From Lojkania enalia (taxonomy: Eukaryota > Ascomycota > Dothideomycetes > Pleosporales): a DNA stretch of 64,000 nt. The DNA lies in contig ML986586.1 in NCBI GenBank assembly GCA_010094045.1, forward strand, positions 596,859 through 660,858. Direction: 5' to 3'. Shown here piece by piece: positions 45,496 to 55,011 of the stretch. Below the pieces are notes generated by a model. The model saw only the letters and a program-made list of their open reading frames with translations. It ran no database searches and had not been told where the DNA came from. The translations under genes and the position numbers were made by a program. Position 1 is the stretch's first letter. Every line of letters begins with the position of its first letter.

Positions 45496-45951
45496 TTTGG
45501 ATCCTTACCTTGGCGGAGTGAATTTGAAATCTTAGAAGCCGATACGATGTTCTGTTCATTTATAAAGATTCATTGACCTCCACGTGATTCATCTGACCTA
45601 CACATCTACAGAGCTAAACGAATCAAAGGATTAGTCATCATCAAGTCGTCAGCACTATGAGACAGATCAAGGTTAGTTCGCAGGTTTGCAATATAGATGA
45701 CAAGTGCTTATCAGGAAAGAAGAGACGGGCGGGGAGGGTGTATTAGTATTTCTGACAGCATACATTGTACAGGATGTGTGGCGTTCAAGCCCGCGAATAG
45801 AGATGAATCCTAGATTGGCGTGAGTGTGGGGGGAAATTACATGGCCGAGGAATTGCATACATTTCCTAGACTCAGGCAAGCAGAGGAATGTCCGCCGATA
45901 TTTCTGTGGGCTATATTTCCTACTAACTAATTCCAATGCCATGCCAATGTG
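45496..45951. other. intergenic, nothing recognised
   Basis: Upstream region of the acyl-CoA dehydrogenase gene and 3' flank of SPC34, both on the minus strand. An 89-codon minus frame (45673-45942) directly after the SPC34 stop has no protein-like pattern. Confidence 0.35.
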
Positions 45952-46845
45952 CTATCGCAATACTCCTGAAATATCTCTTCCCATGGAGTTGACTCGATCC
46001 TCTAGGCCCCTCTTCTTTTGCTCTAATTGTCGGACTTCCTCCTCTTCTCTCTTTAGATCTTCCTCCGTCATCGGTTGGAAAGCCGGGGGTTCAGCTTCCG
46101 GCTCCTCCTCGGGCTCATGGTCCATGTAATCTCTCGACCGATTAATTCTATTTAGCTGGATAGTTTGCTCTGCAATGCGGTTCTCATAGTAGTCTATTGA
46201 AGCCTGTAGCCTTGCATGTCGCTGACGAATTGAAGCTATGCGCTCTCCTGCACCAGGTATAGGGCTGCACTATGTTAGATATATGTTAATCATGGTAGAG
46301 GTAAAATGGACGTACTACACGCCGAGGAGTTTCTCAGCACCCTCCAAAAGGGTTTCCACGTCGACTTCATTTCTGCTGTTTCCTTCGAATGTGCGATATC
46401 CTACCCCAGTGCATGCCCCGCCTCCCCCGCCTCTCCGTATCCTGTCCACCAGTTCTGTTCCAAGTACGGCGGCGACCGCTGTGTTTCTCTTCGGTGCTCG
46501 GACAGCATTTGCACCCCCGCCCATAATGCTGGCTCCGCCGCCATTCAAGTTGAATGTAGTGTTGCGTCTGTTTGAGCTCGCGGAGAGGTCCGAAGCTTTG
46601 GGGGCTGGGGGAGGTGGAGGCACCGAAAAAAGTGCGCGCTCATGCGTTTCAGTATCTCGGATCAGGGCGGTAATATCGTGGGGCTGTAATAGCGCATTGG
46701 TGAATATCTTCGGTGGAGGAAACCTGGGAACACGGTTAGCACTAGAACTTAAATGTGAGATGATTCCGTACGGTAGTTCGGCAATTGATTGGGCACAAAT
46801 GGATATCTGCTCTAGATGAGCATCGAGAAGTGTCATAATGGACAT
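45952..46845 (-). CDS. SPC34: DASH complex subunit Spc34
   Basis: Subunit of the DASH/Dam1 ring that couples kinetochores to spindle microtubules. Three exons (46845-46772, 46723-46316, 46264-45952) give 264 residues, the family length. The N-terminal MTLLDAHLEQISICAQSIAE continues after the first intron as LPFPPPKIFTNALLQPHDIT, then ALIRDTETHERALFSV. The second splice gives LLGVYPIPGAGERIASIRQR, also a family hallmark. The C-terminal half is a long coiled coil (ASIDYYENRIAEQTIQLNRI, then MTEEDLKREEEEVRQLEQKK). The first intron has a perfect TGCTAAC branch site. The unspliced frame reads through this intron, which hides the true junction. The start is the first of two Mets (MSIM). Divergent from RPN3. 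Confidence 0.93.
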
Positions 46846-47104
46846 GTGTGCATGCGTCGTCTGGGCTTAAGCTCTCTCGACGCGATTGCGGGGTGCGGTG
46901 GATGTCGTCGTTTGTCAACAAATGGACGGCGTCGGTGAAACGTAACGCCGGCGTCGTTACGTTCACGCAGCTGGAGCTTCCGCCTCTCGGGCCCCATCAT
47001 CATCACCTAAGCTACCATCTGCCGCCTACTACCTCCCCATCCTCCCCGGATTTCTCGACGCGCTCCTTCTCTCGCACTCTCGTATCCCAGAATCCGCGAC
47101 TACC
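46846..47104. promoter_or_regulatory. shared divergent promoter of SPC34 and RPN3
   Basis: Only 259 nt separate the two start codons, so both core promoters must lie here. I see no TATA box and no clear yeast Rpn4-type proteasome element (GGTGGCAAA). Repeated CGTAACG/CGTTACG words occur around 46939-46963 and could be factor sites. Confidence 0.55.
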
Positions 47105-48839
47105 ATGGCCGAAAGCATGGAAGGCGTCGTCACCGAGGCCGAACAGCCCAGGACGGAGAATGTCGAGCAGAAGACGGTTGCCGGTAAGTCTAACAGCATC
47201 GCTCTGTAGCATGGTTACCTTTCAGTGCCCCTGTTCCTACTGTACATCTTCATTGCAGCATGGCCGCATGTGCAAGAATTTCATTATCGCCACGGACCTT
47301 GCTTCCGTCAAGTATCTGTATCCAGACGATGCTGACCCAACCGCCCAAGACATCAGAGGCAACTTTACTCTGCTCGAACGAGCCGTCGCACAATTTGATA
47401 CGCGCTTCACCCTCAGAGCTCTCCGCTCCATATCATCGCTGCGGAAGAGGCTTACCGATAGAGTGCTGTGCTCCGTTATCGTTCTGACGTACTCCCCGAG
47501 CAACCAAACGGCGAGGATGCTCATCGAGGCTACTGGGTTGGATGGCGAAGCAATACAGGGTGTTGTTTCCCAGTACAAGGAAGAGATTCAGAGCAACAAG
47601 GCAAATCAGAAAGAGCCGTTACCGGAAATTGATGTCTACATAGGCATCCTAATTCAGGTAAGTGCCTTACTGCCCAGCCTGTTTGCAGCCGAAGCTGATT
47701 CGATATAGGTGTTCTTATACGACAGCAAAGACTATGAGGAGGGTGCTGAATTCTCAGTCCAGCTTGTGGACAAGATCCGCGAGCTCAATCGGCGGACGCT
47801 CGACTCGCTAGCCGCCAAGGCGTACTTCTACTTTTCCCTCTTCCATGAGGAACTAGATCCCAAGCCGCCTTCCAAGCAGTCGCCGGTTATATCCATTCGT
47901 GGCAAGCTGCTTGCAGCTCTGCGCAGCGCCGTTCTCAGGAAGGACCAGGATACACAAGCTTCAGTCACGACCCTGCTCCTCCGAAATTACATCTCGACCG
48001 CCGATATTACCCAAGCCGATTTGCTTGTCGCACAAACCCAGTTCCCTGCGGCTGCGCCCAACAATCAAGTCGCTAGATACCTGTATTATCTCGGACGCAT
48101 AAGGGCAATTCAGCTATCCTACACCGAAGCACACGAACACCTCACAAGCGCCACGCGGAAATCGCCTACGAATTCCGTGGCGACTGGCTTCTACCAATCT
48201 GCTACTAAGCTTTTGGTGGTTGTAGAATTGCTGATGGGTGACATCCCAGATCGTGCTTTGTTCAGCCAGCCTCGCTTGGAACGTGCTTTGGAGCCCTATT
48301 TCCGTCTCGTCCGGGCAGTCCGAGTCGGCGACCTTCAAGGCTTCTTAAAAATCGTTCAAATATTCTCTTCAACTTTCCACCGCGATGGTACCTACACATT
48401 GATTCTCCGTCTCCGACAGAATGTCATCAAGACCGGCATTCGCATGCTTTCGCTCTCGTATTCTCGCATTTCTCTCAGGGACATCTGCATACGCCTTGGG
48501 CTGGAGAGCGAGGAATCCGCCGAATATATTGTTGCAAAAGCAATCCGAGACGGTGTCATTGAAGCTTCCCTTGATCATGAGAAAGGTTTCATGCAGACTA
48601 AACAGGCTGGTGATGTGTATGCTACCCGCGAGCCTGGCGAGGCATTCCATGAGCGCATTCGTGCGTGTCTAGCCTTGCACGACGAGTGTGTCAAGGCTAT
48701 GCGTTATCCCATGAACCAGCACCGTTTGGAGCTGAAGAATGCACAAGAGGCTAGGGAGAGGGAGCGCGAACTGGCTAAGGAAATTCAGGAGGGTGATATT
48801 GATGAGGACGACGCAGCCGGGGACTTTGAGGGCTTGTAG
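47105..48839 (+). CDS. RPN3: 26S proteasome regulatory subunit Rpn3 (PSMD3)
   Basis: Non-ATPase lid subunit of the 19S proteasome particle, in nucleus and cytoplasm. Three exons (47105-47183, 47326-47657, 47709-48839) give 513 residues. After an acidic start (MAESMEGVVTEAEQP) the first splice joins VAD to DADPTAQDIRGNFTLLERAV. The core has AQFDTRFTLRALRSISSLRK and, across the second splice, ILIQVFLYDSKDYEEGAEF. The PCI/winged-helix domain is at about 310-430 (RMLSLSYSRISLRDICIRLG, then SAEYIVAKAIRDGVIEASLD), followed by the Rpn3 C-terminal region ending in an acidic tail (EGDIDEDDAAGDFEGL). The first intron is 142 nt. I chose the acceptor at 47324-47325 because it gives the conserved NFTLLERAVAQFD start. 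An earlier acceptor is possible. Confidence 0.93.
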
Positions 48840-50994
48840 ATGCTGGTACTTGTAGGTAGCCTGTGAGGTGATAGTCCCCTGAAGCTGTAAGATAGAAGTG
48901 CTTCGATAACCATCAATAGACTAGCCCGGTGATGAATTGACGAGAAACACTTCATAGTGGCCATTAACCCTTGGACTGTTCAGTGAATCTCTGTGAAGTT
49001 GAAATGTCCTATGAATTCTAGTTCGAAGTCACATGTTTCGTAGGTCTTGGCCTGAGGTCCTGCTGCTCAATGGAAAATCGACCGTGCAATGATGTTAATA
49101 GTCGAGGACAGGATTCGAACAAAAGTAGGAACCCAACTATTCGAGGACCTCTCCCAATTGGAAACACATTCCCGTCTCTCACACACCTTTAAGGGTCCGA
49201 CGTCTTCTTGAACCATATTACGGACGTGCGATGCAGGTGTACTAGCTACTACCAGCAAGTAAGGCCTAGTTTTTAATGTTGCTTGTTTCTGATTGCCGTG
49301 ATTATTGGGCGAATGAGGGAGCGACTAGATAGCGAGCTAGAGATGGTTATTTGTTGTGAGAGGAGGAAGCGGTGATGTATAATCAACATGTACCACTAAC
49401 GGGACAATGATGTATTATATTCTATCTAATGCATATACGTTACGTACAACCGAGCGTTTTAACAGCATTTCGTACTTCTTCTATTCCATACCCTTGCAAA
49501 GTATCATCCATGGAATGGTTGAAGAAAGTAAATATATGAATCCAGCAGTGTCATGTAATCCAATACAGCGTTCGAGTTCCAAACAATTAATATAGTTCGG
49601 CAAAGCTCTTATTGCCTCTGACCACATACCCCCAACCCTAATACCATCTTTACCCCACCAACACGCCCCCCCACCCCCCAATGGAAACAAAAAAAGGAAA
49701 CTGTTATAAGTGTAGTAAGAATCCTCTACTCTGTCACGTAACAACCATAGGTTGTTAGAGTATTACATCGGCAGCTGTAGCAAGCAGCGGATTGGCAGAT
49801 TAGTGGGAAAGTGAGTGACCGTAGGCGAGCCTGCAAAGCAAGCAGTGAACTAGCGGATAAGTTGCTAGCCGGTTGCGGTCTGCCCAAATCGCAGTAAACC
49901 GGCGGTTTTACGTGGGCAAGACTATCGCGATCATCATAGTCCTGTCCAGCTCAGGACGCTTTCTCCTGTACTACAGGACCGTAAAACAGGAAGCCCCGTA
50001 CTCACTTTAGTAGGTTGGCGTGTTGTCTGATCGATTGAAAAATTGGTCGGGAGGGTGTTCTAACGCGTCAGGCGGCGATGATTAAAGGTCCTCAGGATTT
50101 AGTGAGCCACGGGAGAGCAGATGCTAGGGGGGTAGTAGGATTTTTGTCTTTTTTTTTATTTTTTAAAAAAAAATTTGCAATATATTATATATGTAATATG
50201 CTTGAGGAGACTCAGGCTTGGCTCCTGGCATGTCTCCAATTCTATCTATCTCTCGTTCTGCTTTTTGTGCGTCTTGATGGTGTGTTTGGTGTTTTTAATA
50301 TATAAGAGCTAGGTGGAGCCACTGCATTTTGGACGCCGTGTCCTCCGGACCACACATTCCACGTAACATTTATATCGGCGGTCATCTTGATCATACGGTG
50401 AATATCAAAATATACTGCGAATTTGTTCACATTCTCATGGCCGATGAACGGCAGTCCTATCCTATCCTTCCCTATCGCCATCAACCACCCATCACCAACC
50501 AACCTTTCCAACCCGCCACCCAACCAACCGACCAGTCAGCCCAGGGCCCATGAACACCTATTCACAAAAGAAAGATGCCCCAAAAAAATAAATGAAAATA
50601 AAATAAAAAACAAAAATAGGCAACCAAAAAAAGGGTATCGAACCACGGCCTGGAAGAGGGCCATCTGAACATAGCGAAAGATTAGAATTAAATGATAAGG
50701 TTGCGCGTCTGGACGCTTCAAGATTTCTAAACCCCTCCCTTTGATATCGGAAGGGGACAGGAGAAGAGAAAAGTGCGGACACGGACAACTATCTTATACG
50801 TACACGTCTGGACATATGTGCACGCCTCGTCATATATGTAGAGAGATACGCAAATCAAGACTTTTCTTTGTTTTGCAAATAAGAAATGGAGTGCAAGGGA
50901 GTGTGCCGGTCGAGCGGTGACAAAGACAGTGGATTCTTGTCAACGTAGGCTTCGGCCGTTAGACGTTCTTCATATAAACATGTGGGTGTTGTAT
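48840..50994. other. gene-free stretch between convergent genes
   Basis: 3' flanks of RPN3 (plus) and of the ApsA-type gene (minus). It contains low-complexity patches: a C run near 49668-49680, a T run followed by an A run at 50149-50173, and A-rich DNA at 50580-50635. No protein-like frame. A B-box-like word at 49112-49121 was examined as a tRNA and rejected. Confidence 0.4.
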
Positions 50995-53900
50995 TCAGAA
51001 GCCACGAAAAGGATCGTTGGACTCGTGCATAAAGTCTTCATGCTGGCCTCCAGCCCGCTGCGGTTCGTTGGTGCTGTTGCTCCACTGGCTGTTGCCCCGT
51101 CGTCTACCCATCCTTGGCCGTGCAGCCGTGAAGCCGGTGGACCGGTAGTTCATGTCGTCACCAAGAGCGTTCTCAATAAAAGCTTCCATGCGTACAGTAC
51201 CCATAGAATCGAAGAAGTGCTGCCTAGTTGAAGTGCTGGCTTCTGACGTCCTGGTGCTCGTGATGACACTGTGCGGATTGTAGACTGAAGATGGCACCGA
51301 CGGCGGCATGTTGGTGGTGTACATGTCTGACGAGCCGGTCGAGTATATGGAAGGAACGTGCTGATGAGAGAAGCTCCGATACGGCACACTTGGAGGAGGG
51401 GCGCTGGGGCCAGTAGAGCTTCGTTTCCTGCCATGGTAGGGCCCTCGCGGGATACTGGGAGGATCCGCGACGTCTGGGACAGGTCTGTCGAGATGAGATC
51501 GAGAGAAATAGTCAGGCATTGGCTCGGGTTGGGAGGCTTGATGGCGTGATATTGCAGGGTTTGCCTTGTCCTTTGCGAGACGGACAGAGTCGCGGACATG
51601 GGAACGACGTAGGGTAGCTCCTGCGGTGCGCGTAGGAAGCTCTTCCACCGGAGGAGGAGCAGGGGGCATTGGGCCTAGATCAGGAATGTCTGAACTGGAG
51701 TGGGCTAGGAAGGACAAAGCGGTTAGCCATAGATAGTGGCGCTCCCGGGAGACGGCGGTGAATTTGAGCGCACGTGCAGGCGTCAGGATCAGGATGGAGC
51801 GATTGAATAGGGCCTGGGTGCCGGCACCGCGTGGAATGGGCGAGTTGTCGGCCACATCGAGGACGGACTGGATGGCGAGCTTCCGGCCGCTTTTGCCTAT
51901 CAATGCAGAGCTCGAGGTCGGCTGCTTGCTGCTCCAGAGGACGGACCGCTCATACGGCGAGATCCACACCCAGCGCTTGTGCCGCACTCCATTGCCAGAC
52001 ATCACTGCAGCGTCCTCAGCGGCGGCGCGGGCGAGGTCAGCGGGAGACTCGGGCCCGCCAAACGTCTTCCTCTTGCGTACGTACTTCCACATCCATTCGC
52101 CCACCATGGTCGCGGCGATAGCGTCGACGACACTAGTCTGCTGGCCGACGCTGCCCACGGAGCCGCTGCCGGTGTGGGTGGTCTGGGTAGACAGCTGATG
52201 GCGGTGCCCATGGCCGTGACCAAACCGCGGGCTTACGACTACGTCGTTGGGCAGCGGTGGCAGCGGCGGACTCGGGGGCATGACGGGCGTCGCGGGCAGC
52301 GGGAGGGGCGGTGACCTGCTACGGGAGCGCCCCGACTTCTGCATCACCGCCGCCGATCGCACCTTTCGTAGACTGTCCTTGCGCTGGTGCTGCCGCGCCC
52401 CATACGGCCTCCGCCCCGGGAACGCCCCGTTGCCACGAGGAGTCGGGCTTTGCGAGCCCTCGCTCTTGCTGATGGGCACCTTGCGCGAGCTCGACCGCGT
52501 CGGTACAGGGAACGGTGGTTTGCTCGAGAAGTGATTGCTCGATCCAATGCTGCCCAGGCTGGGGCTTCGCGACCGCATGTGCACTGCCGTCCCGTTCTGA
52601 ATCATAGCAGACCGTCGGATACTGGGCTGCCGCGTGAGCGACGTCCTTAAGGGTTTCGCTACCTTGGACGGTTTCTCCATCGAATTGCGGGCAGACATAG
52701 ACATGCGACCGGAGACGCTGGAATCCTCGGACTGTCTGGATGTTGAGACGACCTCCTTGTCCTCGGGCACAGGAGTCGGTGGGTTGTTGAAGACTCGCCC
52801 ATGCTTCCCAGTTCGAGACGAGAGCATTGGCATTGAATATTGCGGTGTCCTGAAATCATCGTCGCTCAAGTCAATATCGTTATCTTCCTCAGATGAGGGG
52901 CCGTCAAACCCAGCAAACAAGCTGCTCGTTCTGAACGGCCGGCTTATGCCGCTCTCCTTGTCGTGACCCAAAGGCCCGTTGTCATTGTTGCCCGGATAGC
53001 GGTCCTCGATTTTCTTGTCGGCAGTCTTCTCGAGCAAAGCCATTAAATCTTGACGGGCCGAAGGTGCAGAGCTTGGCTTCTCAGGAGCGCTAGAGACAGG
53101 TTGGTGAGAGTCTTTTCTGCTCACACTAGCCGCTGAACGTTTCTGTCCAGGCTCAGGAGTACCGGGCTTGGAGGATATCGCCGAAGGAAGTAGATGCGGC
53201 GGGAGCTTGACGGGCCTTTTATCAATCCTTATTGGTTCTGTTTGCATGCTAGTAGATTGCATGAAAGATGCTAAAATCCCCGTAGTTTGCGTTGCGACAT
53301 TCTTAGTCCCTGGCGGTAAGATGGGCTCCTTCGGTGATGGGGGCGCCGACGTAGGAGCGTAAATCGCAATCGAGGGGATTGGAATCGGCATAGGAGGAGC
53401 TCGCTTCGGAGTGGATTCTGCAGTTTCTGGCTCATCTACTGCTTCTGTTTGGGTTGACACGGATGCCACTTCTGGCTTGAACATCGGGGAAATGGGAGAC
53501 TGCGATACGGGAATAACAATCTTTGGGGTCGCAGGAGGGCTCAGTGGTTGCTCAATCGTTTGTGAGGAAGTTGAAGTCATTAAACGAGGTGGAGGCTGGA
53601 CCAGTGGAGCATGTTGATTGAGGGACGACTTTGAAGGAGACTGCGAAACCCGCTTTCGACTTTGGTTTGCCTCGACTTCTGCAATTGAAGGTGTCACCTC
53701 CTTAGGCTTAGTTGCAACAGTCGGTTCTGAGGGTTCAGCTTGGACAGGAGAAGGTGGTGGTGACGGCTGCACACCAGTATCTACATATTGCGGTTTCGGT
53801 GGAGGAAATATCAAGGCGTCTTCACTTGGAGGCGGAGCCATTATCGAAGATCTCGTCGATGTGCTACTGACTTTCGGTGTATCAGTTTCTGCCATTGCCG

Positions 53901-55011
53901 GTGGGGTGTCCTTGCTGGTCTGTTGATTTTCGCCGCTAAGTCCTAAAATCCGTTTCGCCTTGTCGTCTTGACGCATCGACTGCCGCGATTCGAGCGCTCG
54001 CCGTGCCCGCATCTCATTCTCTGGGAAATCGTCCGAATCAAGTTCCAACTCGCCTAGGTCTTCCTCTTCCTCGTCAAACACCAATTCATCCGCCAGGCTC
54101 AGCCCATTGAGCCGGCTGTGGCCTTCAGAACCAGTCCCGCTCATGAGCGACATTCGATAGCCTCGCCCAATGCTGCGATAGCTACCGTTGCTAAGATTTC
54201 TGGAGTGTCGTGCGATTCGTGTGGATGGTCTGCGTACTGGCGAGGAACGGATGCTAGCGGTATCACTCTCGTGCCCTACGCCGCTATCACGAGTGTTGTC
54301 TTCTGCCTCGCTATCGATGCCAGCTTCCTCTTGGGCAGCTTCTTGCATCGCAAGCTCGTCTATGAGCATTTTCAAGCGACTCTCTGAAACATGAACCCGT
54401 CGCTCCAGGGATCGCTTTTCCCCGTCCCATACTTCCTTCTCACGAGCCCACATATCATGAACACGTGTAGAATCATCCTCCTGACTACGAAGCTTCTTCT
54501 GCGTTACCTCAAGCCTCTGCTTGAGATCCGCATTCGCCTCTTTAAACTTGTCTCTTTCCCCGGCAATTTCCTCTAAGGCAGAAAGGGTACCGTGTTCTAG
54601 TTGCTGGAGCTGCCGTTTCGCCGCCCGACTCTCCTTGGTGCTTGATGATAACTGTCCGGTCAAAGTATCATTTTCATTGCGCACATTCTGCAAGTTTGTC
54701 TCTAGATCTTCGATGAACTTGTGTTTCGAGTCCAATTCCCGCCGCAGGGACAAGATCTCAGAGACTAATGATGCATGCAAAGTGGGAGTAAACCGCCTTG
54801 GGTCAAGTATTGAGATATTGTCCTCATTGGAAGCAAGCTCTGGGTTTTCCGAAGGATCTGGCGGGAAAGGTGCTGGTGAGCCTGCCTCGGTCCCGGGAGT
54901 ACCGTACCGAGATGTGCGTCGAGATAATGAATGGTAAGGCGTATCTGCGGGAGAGGGAAGCGGTTGGCTGATGATAAACGCCTCATTATCTGAGAAGTAA
55001 TCGGTCGCCAT
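50995..55011 (-). CDS. apsA: ApsA/Num1-type cortical nuclear-migration protein with PH domain
   Basis: Cell-cortex anchor for dynein and microtubules in nuclear migration and positioning. Single exon of 1338 residues, shorter than Aspergillus ApsA. Residues about 75-235 are a coiled coil (LVSEILSLRRELDSKHKFIE, then GERDKFKEANADLKQRLEV). A long disordered Ser/Pro-rich middle follows. The C-terminal PH domain at about 960-1105 (VVDAIAATMVGEWMWKYVRK, RHKRWVWISPYERSVLWSSK, RERHYLWLTALSFLAHSS) is the Num1/Mcp5-type membrane-binding domain. After it comes a basic, Ser-rich tail of about 230 residues. The order coiled coil, disordered, PH is that of the family. The start is the first ATG, before DYFSDNEAFIISQPLPSPA. 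Confidence 0.9.
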   Translation of the reverse strand: MATDYFSDNEAFIISQPLPSPADTPYHSLSRRTSRYGTPGTEAGSPAPFPPDPSENPELASNEDNISILDPRRFTPTLHASLVSEILSLRRELDSKHKFIEDLETNLQNVRNENDTLTGQLSSSTKESRAAKRQLQQLEHGTLSALEEIAGERDKFKEANADLKQRLEVTQKKLRSQEDDSTRVHDMWAREKEVWDGEKRSLERRVHVSESRLKMLIDELAMQEAAQEEAGIDSEAEDNTRDSGVGHESDTASIRSSPVRRPSTRIARHSRNLSNGSYRSIGRGYRMSLMSGTGSEGHSRLNGLSLADELVFDEEEEDLGELELDSDDFPENEMRARRALESRQSMRQDDKAKRILGLSGENQQTSKDTPPAMAETDTPKVSSTSTRSSIMAPPPSEDALIFPPPKPQYVDTGVQPSPPPSPVQAEPSEPTVATKPKEVTPSIAEVEANQSRKRVSQSPSKSSLNQHAPLVQPPPRLMTSTSSQTIEQPLSPPATPKIVIPVSQSPISPMFKPEVASVSTQTEAVDEPETAESTPKRAPPMPIPIPSIAIYAPTSAPPSPKEPILPPGTKNVATQTTGILASFMQSTSMQTEPIRIDKRPVKLPPHLLPSAISSKPGTPEPGQKRSAASVSRKDSHQPVSSAPEKPSSAPSARQDLMALLEKTADKKIEDRYPGNNDNGPLGHDKESGISRPFRTSSLFAGFDGPSSEEDNDIDLSDDDFRTPQYSMPMLSSRTGKHGRVFNNPPTPVPEDKEVVSTSRQSEDSSVSGRMSMSARNSMEKPSKVAKPLRTSLTRQPSIRRSAMIQNGTAVHMRSRSPSLGSIGSSNHFSSKPPFPVPTRSSSRKVPISKSEGSQSPTPRGNGAFPGRRPYGARQHQRKDSLRKVRSAAVMQKSGRSRSRSPPLPLPATPVMPPSPPLPPLPNDVVVSPRFGHGHGHRHQLSTQTTHTGSGSVGSVGQQTSVVDAIAATMVGEWMWKYVRKRKTFGGPESPADLARAAAEDAAVMSGNGVRHKRWVWISPYERSVLWSSKQPTSSSALIGKSGRKLAIQSVLDVADNSPIPRGAGTQALFNRSILILTPARALKFTAVSRERHYLWLTALSFLAHSSSDIPDLGPMPPAPPPVEELPTRTAGATLRRSHVRDSVRLAKDKANPAISRHQASQPEPMPDYFSRSHLDRPVPDVADPPSIPRGPYHGRKRSSTGPSAPPPSVPYRSFSHQHVPSIYSTGSSDMYTTNMPPSVPSSVYNPHSVITSTRTSEASTSTRQHFFDSMGTVRMEAFIENALGDDMNYRSTGFTAARPRMGRRRGNSQWSNSTNEPQRAGGQHEDFMHESNDPFRGF

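Noticed and set aside
46848..47708. 286-codon frame reading into RPN3
   Set aside because: Its N-terminal part reads through the promoter, an out-of-frame first exon and intron 1. The spliced start at 47105 restores the family N-terminus.
49063..49260. tRNA-like B box (GTTCGAATCC) on the minus strand
   Set aside because: The bases flanking the T-loop do not pair into a T-stem, and no A box or acceptor stem of the right spacing is present.
50620..50720. GGTTCGATACC followed by a T run, like a Pol III gene end
   Set aside because: No pairing T-stem, anticodon stem or A box; the T run is part of a low-complexity patch.
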